From the NCBI GenBank assembly GCA_963575645.1, contig OY754465.1, positions 5,766,001-5,830,000 on the forward strand: 64,000 nt of DNA, read 5' to 3'. The stretch is from Xanthostigma xanthostigma. Its lineage: Eukaryota; Arthropoda; Insecta; Raphidioptera; Raphidiidae. Shown piece by piece: positions 30,093 to 42,271 of this stretch; positions within the stretch are counted from its first letter, which is position 1; each line of letters opens with the position of its first letter. Below the pieces are notes generated by a model. That model saw nothing but the letters and a program-made list of their open reading frames with translations. It searched no databases and was not told the origin of the DNA. The translations under genes and the position numbers were made by a program.

Positions 30093-31089
30093 TTTTCTTA
30101 ATTTTTAGTCTCAAAACGACATCTAAAGTAATTTTTTTCAAAATTTTTAAAATCAAATTTATTTTTATGATATAATTGTATTGTCATCGGCCCTTGATAC
30201 GTATGCAAATTTTTAAGTTAATCAGACTTTTAAAAATTGGTGAAAAGTACGCTAAAAGACTCCTTTACATACATACAGTTCAAGCTAATATAAGCGTTTC
30301 AAAAAAGTATTTTTTTAATCGGTTTGAACTGTACGACATAAAAAAAACTTTTAAAAAATGCAGTTCCTTCAAACAAGATCACTAAAAAGCGTAAAATAAT
30401 AAAGTTTTGAGGTCAACGTCAATTTAAATAATATAACTTTTTTGGAATGACTGTATCAGCTAACGACGATTTCGGAAAACCGAGCGCGATGACGAAAATA
30501 TGCGAATGATATGACTAGAACAGGAGCGAAAAAGAGCGGGGCTTTCGGATGTCGCGAGTCGACGAAACAGGATCCAGGTGTTGGCTAAGAAGGAAATTGG
30601 AAAACTATTATTGTGATTCCCTGACGAGTGATGTTGTCTTGTCGGGTTCTGTGTTGTATAATTGACAGAGTTAGTTTGATTAAAAACTTGTGTCGGAAAT
30701 ATAGTGTTTAAAATATTATTACTATAATTGTTTAATAGCATGTTGATGGCGTGATTATTCATCGCGAAACGTTGGTTGCTCATCCAAGTGTACTTCACTC
30801 TTTAGTCTTACTGAATCAGTTTCCCCTGTGAGCCTGATTCCTGGTAGGGATGCCCTACGAGCTGGAACTACAGTGGACGTCTTCCTTTGACACAGTGGTA
30901 GGACGCTCCTATTTTAATTATTTATTTAATCGGACACATAATATATAGCAGTCTAGTATATGATTTTGGACTATTTTCTTGACTTTTAATTAATTTTTTG
31001 GACCTGTTATCCATTCCAATGGACAAGAGATTTTTCAAAATTCTGTAAATGTTAGTTTTTCACTGAATATAATTTCATTACAACCAAAA
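30093..31089. other. No gene; possible degenerate hammerhead-like site
   Basis: A 112-codon minus-strand frame at 30460-30798 matches nothing I know. At 30741-30778 ttgatggcgtgat...atcgcgaaacgttgg looks like a decayed hammerhead-like motif. The block ttggacctgttatccattcc at 30998 is repeated at 31615. Confidence 0.3.
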
Positions 31090-31091
31090 TA

Positions 31092-31408
31092 CAGCAGAAC
31101 GCCGATTATCCGAATTAATTGGGGCTGGGGTCGATTCGGATAATCGAAAATTCGGATAATCGGACATGTAGTGTCTTGCCTCTAGCTTTCAACCATAACA
31201 GTTGAAATATATTTGGACTCCAGCGAGTTCCAACTTCGACGTGTGCTGATACCATTGTAGCGTCTACACGGCAATTGTCACTCGCATTTTTGTATTCTTG
31301 CCTTCCCACAAAACTTGTTTTTATTGAAAAATTACTTGGTTTTAATTTTTTATATTAAGCTTAGGACCGATTCGGATAATTGGCGTTCGGTTAATCGGCG
31401 TTCTACTG
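31092..31408. mobile_element. Pogo-type MITE with TA TSD
   Basis: 317 bp, cagcagaacgccgattatcc... and the inverted ...ggttaatcggcgttctactg, flanked by TA (31090-31091, 31409-31410). Inner ttcggataat blocks repeat. The 64-codon frame inside is not a recognised transposase. Confidence 0.8.
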
Positions 31409-31798
31409 TATATTAAATGACAGCGGTAACCCTAGTTACGAGTATAAATATGCATGAGAAATTTTTTCCTCCCGCCGTTCTCACTGGGAGTAAATGTCAA
31501 TCTTTCGTCCCTGCTGACGAAAGTACGTACTTTCGAGCGGATATGAAGAAAAATCGTATACACCACACGGGCCTTAAAATTTGAAATCTCGGCCCTTGTG
31601 ATGTAATATACTATTTTGGACCTGTTATCCATTCCAATGGACAAGAGATTTTTCAAAATTCTGTAAATGTTAAATTTAGTTTTTCACTGAATATAACTTT
31701 ACACCCAAAATAACACCATCAAAATATTTTGTGTTTCAAAAATATAAAATTCAGACCCGAAGGGAAACGTGCCGATATTTCAATTCCGTTTACAAAAA
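31409..31798. repeat. Direct duplicate of 30995-31090 and a 19.4-kb-type repeat piece
   Basis: 31555-31612 resembles the repeat at 19392. From 31613 about 95 bp repeat the sequence that precedes the pogo-type MITE (ggacaagagatttttcaaaa). Confidence 0.45.
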
Positions 31799-32097
31799 AT
31801 AAATATAGTTTAAAAAAACTAAAAAGCACGCTTTATATCGAACTAAAAAGTAAAAAATATTTTTTTTAAAATAAGCTTAAAACAATAATGAATAAAAAAT
31901 ATAAGTATTATTGTGAAAAAAGCGTGGGGCGCTTTGTTCCACATTTTCGTACATCGAGCGCCCCACGCTTTTTTCACAATTATACTTGTATTTTTTATTC
32001 ATTATTGTTTTAAGCTTATTTTAAAAAAAATATTTTTTACTTTTTAGTTCGATATAAAGCGTGTTTTTTAGTTTTTTTTTTCAAACTATATTTATTT
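31799..32097. mobile_element. Foldback element with conserved hairpin tip (family F1)
   Basis: The stem runs from aaatatagtttaaaaaaact to its complement at 32097 and includes cgaactaaaaagtaaaaa. The tip (31921-31969) is an 11-bp GC-rich stem, gcgtggggcgc/gcgccccacgc, around a loop that is the same as in the copy at 42.76 kb. Confidence 0.75.
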
Positions 32098-32150
32098 TCC
32101 ACTTTTTAGTTCGATTTATTGTCAAAAATTTTCCGAAAAAAACCAATTTT

Positions 32151-32246
32151 TTTTCGGCGTGGACGGAATTAGAACCCACGACCCGTGATTTCGAAAGTTG
32201 ACGTCAGCGAAGACCCGTGCCTTAGACCGCACGGCTAGTCAGTGTA
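32151..32246 (-). repeat. tRNA-Leu-like (type II) SINE head
   Basis: The minus strand reads gactagccgtgcggtctaag ...cgtgggttctaattccgtcc: an A box like that of leucine tRNA (gcggtctaaggc), a long variable arm, and a B box (ggttctaattcc). Followed by A-rich sequence. Not a functional tRNA: the anticodon arm is not well formed. Confidence 0.5.
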
Positions 32247-32657
32247 CTTACAGTGCTGGCATATTACACCACTATATAAACCATTTGCTGTAGTCCAAAC
32301 GACTTTACAAACATACATACTTACATACATGAAACTAATATAAAGAGTGTAAAAAAGTCTATCTTAAAGTCATATGTGTACTAGGCTTAATATTTCGATG
32401 TTTTTATACCCTTCAGTAGTGACAGTACCTATACGGGGAAAAAACTATTTAAAAAAAAGTAGATGCGACTAAAAGCTGTCACAGTTGGCGATATTTGATT
32501 TATATCCAATATTTTCAGCTACTTTAAGCGCTTCTTGATTTGCGCGTGACAACTAAGCGTCAACACGTGGCACATACCGGATTTACAGTATAATATTTGT
32601 GATTTTTTTGAATATTCAGTTTATCTGTAAATGTTACATATCCGAAATGTATATATA

Positions 32658-33409
32658 TGTTACGGTCTATACCCGAATTCTGTCAATGACCGAAATAAAT
32701 GCGCAAAACTAGTTTTGAACAACGAATATTGCCCAAACCCGAAATCTTACAATTAGAAGGTTAAATGAGCAAAACTAGTTTTGCGCATTTTTAATTGGTC
32801 AAAACTAGTTTTGTCCATTTTTGAACGGACAGTACTACTTCTGCTTGTTTCATTCAATCAACGTCCGAACCTGAATAAAAGTAGGGTTATGTTCTTGTTT
32901 ACCAATTGAATTGTTCTCCTAAATATTATAATTAATATAATTGTGGAATATTCAGTGTAATAATTAGGCAAAAATGCAAGATGAATTCGATTTTCAACTA
33001 GTTCGCCTATTGGAGGCTTCTGAAACATAATTTTATGACGAAACATAATTACCTTACTACACTAAGTAAGGTTAAGAAATCAAATTTATTGAAAGCTGAA
33101 TTAAAACCTCTGTCTGCTAAACAACACAGAAGAATAAATCGCTTTGATGTAATAAGTATCATTGATGTGGAAAAGTTAATTGAAAAACGCAAAGAAGATT
33201 CCGATCCCATACTAGTACTGTCCATTCAGAAATGGACAGAACTAGTTTTGTCCAATTGAAAGTGCGCAAAACTAATTTTGCTCATTTTATAACAGTCAAT
33301 ACTTACCCGTTTAAATATAAGATTTCGGGTTTGGTAAATATTCGTTGGTCAAAACTAGTTTTGCGCATTTATTTCGTTCATTGGCCGAATTCGGGTATAG
33401 ACCGTAACA
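32658..33409 (+). mobile_element. Ginger/KRBA2-like DNA transposon remnant
   Basis: 752 bp with terminal inverted repeats tgttacggtctatacccgaa and complement. The subterminal parts hold many CAAAACTAGTTTTG palindromes. The middle carries an integrase-related N-terminal fragment. The target duplication is short and ambiguous (tat or atat). Confidence 0.65.
32973..33259 (+). pseudogene. KRBA2/Ginger-like integrase N-terminal fragment
   Basis: The clearest part is the frame 33035-33259: 'SAKQHRRINRFDVISIIDVE' followed by 'KLIEKRKEDSDPI' matches my memory of the region before the zinc-binding HHCC of KRAB-A-domain-2-like and Ginger integrases (RYDV...EKLI pattern). A likely older start at 32973 (Met-Gln-Asp-Glu) is separated by a stop. 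The catalytic DDE part is gone, so it is inactive. Family assignment is moderate and should be checked by profile search. Confidence 0.5.
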
Positions 33410-33431
33410 TATCTATGCACATAATCTATTA

Positions 33432-34509
33432 CAGTAGAACCTCGATAAGTTAAAAACCTCTGTAACTTAAAATTTTTTTGAATTCCCTTCCCCTCAAAGC
33501 CTAAAACCTCTATTACATAAAGCACAAAACCTCGGTAACTTAAACAATAATTTTGAACGTTGGCCCTCGATAACTTAAAATAATATTTTGGTGACCTCCA
33601 TAACTTAAAGTATTATTATCAGTAAGGCATCGTGTATAGGTACTTAGGTACAAAAGGTTTTACCCAGAACTTCATTAATTTTCACTTCAGTCTTTCACTA
33701 AATCGCTTTACGTATTGCTGTGCGCATGAAATATTACTTAGCGAGTGATAAAAAAAGATTGGTTGTCTGTAAAGTCGGTTTACGGACGATAGTTTTACGT
33801 GATAACGTATTCCGTAATACATAACCTAAATTTATATAATAATTCGAATCTATGATATTGCATCTTTCGCTTCAAATTTAGGTTAATTTTATTATTTAAA
33901 TTACTCACCATATAATATAATTGTTTTTTTTAACTTTCTTTCTTTCGTATTTATTTTAAGTCTCAAAGATTAGCTGTCATAATATTTATAAAACAATTGT
34001 TTCTCTGTTTATATAAAATTCCAAAACCTACTTACAATATTTAAGTATTTTCATACGTCAAAAAATTGATTTTTATAATGATAAAATTTGTAAGAAAACG
34101 ATTTTTTCGAGAGATGAGACCTAGCTAAAACGATTTTTTGCCCCCCAAAATCCCTTTTCAGTAAATTTCATCCAAATCGTTAGGGCCGTTTTCGAGAAAA
34201 GCACGCACAGGGTCAGGCGGAACGTTACGACCGTTAGGAACGTTACACTTTTTCGTGCATGCAGCCGGTGTTTTATCAATTTATAAGATTGGTGATTCAT
34301 CAATTTATAAGACGTTATCACGTCAATATAAAATTGAATAAATAAATAGATACAAAACTTATTAACACTTTATTATAACAGTTGAACCTCGTTTAGTTAA
34401 AAATTGAACTTTCAAAACCTCTCTAATTTCAACTCTCGATAAGTAAAAAACTCAATAACCTGAATTTTTCAACGTTTCCCTTGAACTTTAACTTATTGAG
34501 GTTCTACTG
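33432..34509. mobile_element. Pogo-type element split by an R1 insertion
   Basis: Ends cagtagaacctcgataagtt and the inverted aacttattgaggttctactg, flanked by TA (33430-33431, 34510-34511). Inner blocks 'aacctctgtaacttaaa' repeat. The R1 copy at 33759-34326 lies inside, so it is younger. Confidence 0.8.
33759..34326 (+). mobile_element. Family R1, copy nested in pogo-type element
   Basis: ttggttgtctgtaaagtcgg ... gacgttatcacgtcaa. It contains the conserved blocks gcacgcacagggtcaggcgg and tgcatgcagccggtgtttta, separated by a short acgtt-rich array. Confidence 0.75.
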
Positions 34510-34511
34510 TA

Positions 34512-34941
34512 CAAGAAAAAAATTCTTTTGAAGTAAAATTTTGATTGTGTAAAATTTGGATTCTTGGATTTCAGTTTTACGCCTGGCGAAAACATGCTTA
34601 TATAAACGTAACAAAATCCGCTTTCCAATTTTCATGAGCTTACTGATACGCTAAAATTGAAAAGCGCGGGAAAGCAACATATTCAAACTTAATGACCCGC
34701 ATTCATTATTCATAACGACAATTAGTGACACAATGTGAAATCGATATTGCGACATTACAAAATATAATATGGAATTGGAACGCCATTAATGAGTTCAATT
34801 ACTTTTATATTATGCTTTCACTGTAATTTAACCATATGGTACGGACTTCTTACAAAGCATTGAAATAATAAAAAATGGAAAAAAAGTCTTATATTTCTGT
34901 ATTAGAAATATCTCCGATTGCTGTTCAGTCTGTAAAAAAAA
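34512..34941. other. No gene recognised
   Basis: AT-rich spacer, nothing supported. Confidence 0.35.
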
Positions 34942-35586
34942 TTGGTTGTCTGTAAAGTCGGTTTACGGACGATAGTTTTACGTGATAACGTATTCCGTAA
35001 TACATAACCTAAACCTCCCAAAATTTGGTTTCAATCCGCTTATCCTTGGTGTCGGAATGATAAGAAATGTCAAAAGTGACGTTTGCAACTGTCAAAGTAT
35101 TATGTTCTAATAATAATTAGTTATTCCAATACTTAACTTAGAAGGCGTTGCATTTCACAAAATACTAATGTCAAAAAATTGAATTAAACATTAGAAATGC
35201 AGCCGTTTTCATGTTAAGACAAGACATACGTTATTTTCTAATTTCCATGTACGGCAAACAAAGACGACCGACCGCGTCGCGCCATGCATTAGACAACATT
35301 GCATTTATACAGCTATTTTTCTATATAAATTTGTATAAAAAAAACTGTTTAGGCAAATTCTGTTATACGAAATCTATGTAAAATGTTCTCCTCTTTCGTT
35401 TAAGACTGGTTTCAAACCGATCTGATTTAAATTGAGCGAGAAATTAGCAAAAAGCACGCACAGGGTCAGGCGGAACGTTACGCGTTACGAACGTTAGGAA
35501 CGTTACACTTTTTCGTGCATGCAGCCGGTGTTTTATCAATTTATAAGATTGGTGATTCATCAATTTATAAGACGTTATCACGTCAA
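34942..35586 (+). mobile_element. Family R1 copy
   Basis: Same ends as 33759-34326. The inner part instead matches the minus-strand copies at 39261 and 57476 (atgcattagacaacattgca, ccttggtgtcggaatgataa), so R1 has at least two internal types. Confidence 0.75.
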
Positions 35587-35631
35587 AAACGAAAAATTGA
35601 ATCTAAATTTCTGCATTTGGTTTTATAATAG

Positions 35632-36110
35632 TACTAGCCGCTACCCGCGGTTTCTTTAGGCGGATTTAAAGTATGCAGGAGTAGTATTTTATTATTCATA
35701 ATTAATCCCTAGAAAATGGCTCAGTTAGTCAGTGAATCTGTCATTACACAGATTTTCGTATCACCCAGACTTTTCCATTATTTGGGATAGTTATTCCTTT
35801 CTCGAAGTATAGACATCCGCTAAGAACGGATTTTATGCTATTCCTATCATCACAATATAATCTCTCTCTCTCTTTCTCCATCTTCGTCTCTCTAAAAATA
35901 TTACAATGAATTTCCTATCTACGCAACCATCCACACCCACCCACGTAACAACTGACACCCATAGTATAAGAGATGGTAAGTGAAAAATTTGTTTTGGATA
36001 GGATCTGCAAATAATCCGTGTTTGCATCGATAAAGGTGTAACTATGCCAAATTTCAAGTAAATCGGGCGTAAAGTTTTGATGATCTCGTGATGAGTTAGT
36101 CAGTGAGTGG
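35632..36110 (+). repeat. Degenerate retroposon tail
   Basis: Starts agccgctacccgcggtttct, a form of the insect 'pocket' LINE/SINE tail, and runs to a gatgagttagtcagtgagtg end. A 74-codon minus frame here contains a CT-rich tract and is not a gene. Confidence 0.4.
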
Positions 36111-36129
36111 TATTTCGTTTATATATTAT

Positions 36130-36458
36130 ACTAGCGGTCCCGCCCGGTTTCACCCGGGTGCAAAAGAACGAATGGGGGGAGTTTACAAAGATGAATGTTG
36201 TGTCCCATGATGATCGGAGTTACGGTTCAAAAGTTTTTGTCGGACGGACAAATTTTGAGTAATATTTTGCAACAATTTTTATTGATGCTCCGCCCCTATT
36301 GGTCGTAGCGTGATATTATGTAGCCTATAGCCTTCCTCGATAAATGGACTATCCAACAAACATTTTTTTTTCAATTCGAACCAGTTGTTTCTGAGATTAG
36401 CGCGTTCAAACAAACAAACAAACAAACGCTTCAGCTTTATATGTATATTAGTATAGAC
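36130..36458 (-). mobile_element. Family T1 retroposon tail, short form
   Basis: Minus-strand copy of the 25086 element: ctagcggtcccgcccggttt ... caaacaaacgcttcagcttt. It has the tttgtccgtccgaca junction that the tRNA-containing copies lack. Confidence 0.65.
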
Positions 36459-37090
36459 AAATTAATACGTTACTCACTCGCTTTACTTAATTATTATGGA
36501 TATAAAGTTAGTGTGATAAAATAGCCAGCTTTGAGTTTTTCAAAAATGCCGGAAGGAGGAAAATTTGAAAAATACAATAACAAAATAAAATAAGACACCT
36601 TGATAGTATGATATGATATCCCGTATAATTTTATCAAAAATACAATACTATTTTCTTTTAAGGAGCAAACTGTTTAAATTGTATATGTATAATTATATTT
36701 GTCCACATATGTTGGGAAAAATTAGAACGACGAAAAAACGCTTTTATATTGTATTTCAAGGCGAAGTTTCTTCTATTTTGTGAAATATTGAGGCCAGGTC
36801 ATATAGTATTTTGATACAGTCTTAACAAAAATAATATAAACTACAAAGGCCAGCTTCTAGCTTAATATTTGCTTAATATAGGCGATCAGAAATTATATAC
36901 TTTAATGGCTATTATTATATGGTAAAGGCGGGCGACATATTATAAAAATATTAGAAAGAAATGTCAAGAAAACTGTTATTCGATATCATAATTTAAAAAT
37001 CAATAAAAACATTTCTTTTACAGATAAATACAAGCATTAAGTAGTACGTATATATTTCCATGCCTCTTTTATTACAAACTATATACAGTT
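36459..37090. other. No gene recognised
   Basis: AT-rich; no frame, RNA gene or repeat boundary that I can support. Confidence 0.35.
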
Positions 37091-37604
37091 TCCAAAATAG
37101 GTCATATGCATAAAACTCCAAATTGGTTAAAATTTTTATTTCGAAATATATTTTAGTTCTTGATCATAACGTAATGGTTATTTTATTAATCTAATCACTG
37201 AAAAAAATACAAATAATAAAAAAGAAATGTAGAAAATAAGCGCTATTTTCGAATTTTCAAAACGCATCGTGACGTCAGAGTATATATCAACAACAGTTTT
37301 CATGACGACTGTGTCGTCTCACAGTAAGATTATGTCAGTATTTAGAGAAAACAACAAATAAACTTCATTCAGAACATTGACAATTTGACATCAAGGTTGG
37401 CATGCGTCGTATATCATGACGTCACATAAGCCCGCGAACATGGCCGATTGTTTAAACTGTCTATTTTTGAATGTGGAATTTAATATTTTTTTTTCTTATG
37501 ATAATATTACATTTTTAAATGATTATCAATTTTTTTCCGTATTATGGTTGACTAAATAATCTATTAAAAATATAAAAAAAAATCATGCATATGACCTATT
37601 GGTA
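37091..37604. mobile_element. Probable MITE, ccaataggtcatatgcat ends
   Basis: aataggtcatatgcat at 37096-37111 is inverted at 37585-37600. Inner tgacgtca sites occur at about 37271 and 37419. No clear target duplication. Confidence 0.45.
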
Positions 37605-37946
37605 AAAAAATATGAATTGAATTTTCAATTCATTATTAAAAACAACAAATTTAAATTTGAATTGGCGTTAGGCTCAAATAACGTAGCTGTTGGTATCTTT
37701 AAGAAAAAATAAAAATTCGTTTTCTGAACTAAAGTTACAAATTGGTATATTTTAATAGCAATTACTTCACTTCCAGACTAAAAATGTTTCTTTTAATGAC
37801 ATGGGCTAGCAGGCTAGGTAATGGTTGTTTGAAAAATTGAAACATTAATCTATTTGATATTTAGCGTCTAAACTTAAATTGGGTTTAAAAAATATAAAAA
37901 ATAAGTCTGGAATAATTAATAGTCATCGATTCTGTACCGAAAAAAA
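37605..37946. other. No gene recognised
   Basis: AT-rich spacer, nothing supported. Confidence 0.35.
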
Positions 37947-38545
37947 TTGGTTGTCTGTAAAGTCGGTTTACGGACGATAGTTTTACGTGATAACGTATTC
38001 CGTAATACATAACCTAAATTTATATAATAATTATAATAATTCGAATCTATGATATTGCATCTTTCGCTTCAAATTTAGGTTAATTTTATTTATTAAAATT
38101 ACTCACCACCTATAATATAATTGTTTTTTTTAATTTTCTTTCTTTCGTATTTATTTTAAGTCTCAAAGATTAGCTGTCATAATATTTTGAAAACAATTGT
38201 TTCACTGTTTATATAAAATTCCAAAACCTACTTACAATATTTTAGTATTTTCATACGCCAAAAAATTGATTTTTATAATGATAAAATTTGTATGAAAACG
38301 ATTTTTTCGAGAGATGAGACCTAGCTAAAACGATTTTTTGCCCCCCAAAATCCCTTTTCAATAAATTTCATCCAAATCGTTAGGGCCGTTTTCGAGAAAA
38401 GCACGCACAGGGTCAGGCGGAACGTTACGCGTTACGCGTTACGAACGTTACGTTAGGAACGTTACACTTTTTCGTGCATGCAGCCGGTGTTTTATCAATT
38501 TATAAGATTGGTGATTCATCAATTTATAAGACGTTATCAAGTCAA
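37947..38545 (+). mobile_element. Family R1 copy
   Basis: Internal type as at 33759 (aaacgattttttgccccccaaa). The acgtt array is longer here: gcgttacgcgttacgaacgt and on (about 38425-38465). Confidence 0.75.
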
Positions 38546-38841
38546 AAAAGAAATGAAACTTCCGATTAGCCTTTATATTTTTTATATTTTATATCTTGAT
38601 TTTAATGAACTGTGCTCAATTAGCGAACCTTCAATAAATTAAGTTTACGGATATAATAACACTGCAGGAATGCTAAAAGAGTAGGTCACACATTGCGGCA
38701 ACTTTCTTGTGTCGACTGAAGGACATACTCGAGTCAATTAAGATCAAAGAAGGCTTCTGCTTGGAAACTCTAAGTAAAGTTGTTTTTTCTATTTCCCTTT
38801 TCAGGATGTCGAAAACAAATTTCAAGTATCTCTCCTCGTAC

Positions 38842-39141
38842 CAGTGCCGTAACAATAGGGTGACAAAACGGGCAACATGCCACGGGCCCCTGGCCTGAGA
38901 GGGCCCCCGGTCCGAGAGGCCGTTAGGACAGAAAGAACCTAACATTTATTTCAAAATTTGATAAAAAATATTAATTTTGTATTTAAGTTAGATATTAACT
39001 CGAGAACATACACGAATTATAGAAATATCTACTTTACTTCGTGATTTATAAAGATAAAACTACAACGTGAAGCTTTTTTACAAGGGAGGGCCTCATCCGA
39101 AGTATTTGCCACGGGCCTCAGGTGGTGTAGTTAAGCCACTG
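38842..39141. mobile_element. hAT-type MITE with 8-bp TSD
   Basis: CAGTGCCGTAAC...GTTAAGCCACTG, flanked by cctcgtac (38834-38841) and ccttgtac (39142-39149), one mismatch. The interior is rich in gggcccc. Confidence 0.75.
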
Positions 39142-39260
39142 CCTTGTACCTTCCCTGCTTAAAAAGTTATAAGCGAAAAATCATGGTTTTTCACTTTTTT
39201 CCTAATATTTATTTATTTAGAATAAGTGCTACCCGCGGCTTCGCGTCTGAGGTCTTACTT

Positions 39261-39969
39261 TTGACGTGATAACGTCTTATAAATTGATGAATCACCAATA
39301 TTATAAATTGATAAAACACCGGCTGCATGTACGAAAAAGTGTAACGCGTAACGCATAACGCATAACGCATAACGCGTAACGCATAACGCATAACGCATAA
39401 CGCGTAACGTTCCGCCTGACCCTGTGCGTGCTTTTTGCTAATTTCTCGCTCAATTTAAATCAGATCGGTTTGAAACCAGTCTTAAACGAAAGAGGAGAAC
39501 ATTTTACATAGATTTCGTATAACAGAATTTGCCTAAACAGTTTTTTTATACAAATTTATATAGAAAAATATTTTATACAAATTTATATAGAAAAATAGCT
39601 GTATAAATGCAATGTTGTGTAATGCATGGCGCGACGCGGTCGGTTGTCTTTGTTTGCCGTACATGGAAATTAGAAGCAAACGTATGTCTTGTCTTAACAT
39701 GAAAACAGCTGTATTTCTAATGTTTAATTCAATTTTTTGACATTAGTATATTGTGAAATGCAACGCCTCCTAAGTTAAGTATTGGAATAACTAATTATTA
39801 TTAGAACATAATACTTTGTAAGTTGCAAACGTCACTTTTGACATTTCTTATCATTCCGACACCAAGGATAAGCGGATTGAAACCAAATTTTGGGAGGTTT
39901 AGGTTATGTATTACGGAATACGTTATCACGTAAAACTATCGTCCGTAAACCGACTTTACAGACAACCAA
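39261..39969 (-). mobile_element. Family R1 copy with expanded acgcata array
   Basis: 709 bp. At 39343-39410 is a run of 9-bp units (aacgcataa, aacgcgtaa), much longer than in the other copies. Conserved ends as listed for 33759. Confidence 0.75.
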
Positions 39970-39978
39970 TTTTTTTTT

Positions 39979-40545
39979 AGTGTATTTGCCATAAGGCACT
40001 TACACTATTGGCGTCGGTCGGATGGCGGGACCTAGGGGTCGGACCAAAATTTCTCGACGTTTCATAGCCTTCTAAGAAGTCTATAACTTTCGAAGAAGTT
40101 AATTGATTTTAACGAAATTTGGACCACGTATTAAAATCCATCACCGCACGAAGCTCATTTAACATGGGCCCAATCGGGCCACTTTAAGGGTGGGTTTTAG
40201 GGATTGAAAAATATTTTTGGGTCCAAAAATACCGAAAAAACTCTCCGAATCGTTTCAAAATTGAAATTTAACCTATTAGTAAAGATAAAAATGTGCTGCC
40301 AAAATTTTATTAAAATCGGCCGACAGGACCGGACTTAAAAATTTTATGAAAACATTAGTTTGTAGATATGGATTTACTTAGTGAAAGGTGGATTTAATTT
40401 GGTAAATTGATAGTAATATGGAAATTTGGAAAAGAAAATATTATTTTAAGGGATGTATTAAGGGGTTAAATTTTTTATTTTGTCCATAAACAAAAGAGTT
40501 AAGTTCACAAAATAAAGCCACACTGCCTGTATTAGCAAATACACT
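39979..40545. mobile_element. MITE-like element with agtgtatttgc ends
   Basis: agtgtatttgccataaggc at the left pairs with gcctgtattagcaaatacact at the right end. Partial relatives at 50316-50420 (minus) and 58640-58720. It contains 'gacctaggggtcgg' and no frame. Confidence 0.55.
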
Positions 40546-40699
40546 ATATTGTCGACAGTTTTTTTCACATTTATGATTGATAAAATTGATAATTACCGGA
40601 TTTTCGATTTTTCTTATTTAGTTTGAGGCATAGTTATAAATATATCCAATTTCAAAGTTTCAGTTCATCTGTAAACCTATTTTCTTTTTTTGGACAAAC

Positions 40700-40806
40700 A
40701 CACAAAAATCTGGATCGAAACGTCATCTTATGTTATATTGATTTGTTATTTTTTACTTTTTGTCAATATATTAGTCTGAGAAAAATTGGTCGACAATTTT
40801 ATTTAT
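40700..40806 (+). mobile_element. Penelope-like tail fragment
   Basis: ctggatcgaaacgtcatctt ... gaaaaattggtcgacaattt. The first half of the hammerhead-like motif is missing or decayed. Confidence 0.6.
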
Positions 40807-41171
40807 TTGAACACAACATTCTGTTTTATAGATATTACAATATATTATAGGTATAGCTACTATACAATAGATTAAAAGTAGATTAAAAACAATTTATTAA
40901 TTTTTCTTTCCAGAACATTAAAAAAAAAGTATTATTGAAGTGAATGATATTAATGATAGGAAGTCTTCTAATGTTTCTATGCGGATTGTTTCATTTAAGT
41001 CACTATTAATATGTACTTGTTGGATGGAAACTCTTCCTTTTAAACTGTGCTACATGAAAAAATTATGACTAAGCCATATGTATAGTAAAATATCGATCCA
41101 TTAGAATAAGTTTTTGTCAGTTCAGTTTATTCATGAATAATATATTTTGCTCTTTATAAACATATAGTATA
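40807..41171. other. No gene recognised
   Basis: AT-rich, nothing supported. Confidence 0.35.
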
Positions 41172-41910
41172 CAGGGTGTCCCATTAAGAATGGGACATAG
41201 AACAACCGCAGATTCTCCAATTCAAAATAAAACTATTAAGCGAAATATGCTTAGATAAAATATTACTCGTTTCCGAAATACGGGGTGTTGAAGTTGAAAA
41301 CTGAAAAATTATTAATGTCCATAATTTTTTTCGGCACACTTGTTAAATATCATAAAATGCACCTAACAATAAAAAAATAAGTTCAGTACGCTCTACCAGT
41401 GGCGTACGGCAGGAGTAAGTAATGCTTGTACCCCTTCTAAATGTTACGCCGCTGTCTAAATTTTAATTTTGACTATAATTTTAGTTTTTTTGATATTTTT
41501 TAAGTCAATAATGTACACTTGTTAGTTTGTTGTAAAGTCATTGGTTTTCGAGATATTCGTAGTTTTTTTAAGACAAAATTGTAAAAATGAATATTATTAA
41601 TAATAATGCAAATAAAAAGTACAAGTCTATCTATCTTTAACTGCAAATATCTCGAAAACCAATGACTTTACAACAAACTAACAAGTGTACATTATTGACT
41701 TAGAAAATATCAAAAAAATTAAAACTATAGTCAAAATTAAAATTTAGATAGCGGCGTAACATTTAGAAGGGGTACAAGCATTACTTACTCCTGCCGTACG
41801 CCACTGGTAGAGCGAGTAACATTTTATCTAAGCATATATCGCTTAATCGTTTTATTTTGAATTGGAGAATCTGCGGTTGTTCTATGTCCCATTCTTAATG
41901 GGACACCCTG
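41172..41910. mobile_element. Long-TIR element (cagggtgtcccat) with TA TSD
   Basis: cagggtgtcccattaagaat and complement at the ends, flanked by TA (41170-41171, 41911-41912). Outer arms of about 100 bp and inner arms (about 41393-41567 with 41642-41815) make almost the whole element fold back. The left side has extra unpaired sequence near 41280-41390. Tc1/mariner-like by TA target; no transposase. Confidence 0.8.
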
Positions 41911-42194
41911 TATAGGTATATTACCTATTTTTATTTTTTTAATCGGAAAAATATAATTTTTTATAGTATAATTTGTTTTATTCTCGATTCTTATAGTAAT
42001 ATTAGATCATTTTTAAAATATTACAGTTTTGAAAATTTCGTTTTATGGCAATTTGTTTCGTATTTGGTGTGTTTCATTTGTAAAATAATATCTTTAGACG
42101 TGGATAATTACAATAGTGTGGAAGCCAAAAATCAATATATTAAAAAAAAATAATATCTGCATGGTATATTAATTATATAAAATATTTACAGTCA

Positions 42195-42268
42195 GGCCTA
42201 GCACACATGAAGAGCGTTCAAAGCGCGTTGCCCAACGCGCGTTGAACGCTCTTCATGTATGCTAGGCC
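42195..42268. mobile_element. 74-bp hairpin MITE with 3-bp TSD
   Basis: ggcctagcacacatgaagag pairs with the complement at the right end; the entire element is one hairpin with a few mismatches. Flanked by tca (42192-42194, 42269-42271), a PIF/Harbinger-like target length. Confidence 0.7.
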
Positions 42269-42271
42269 TCA

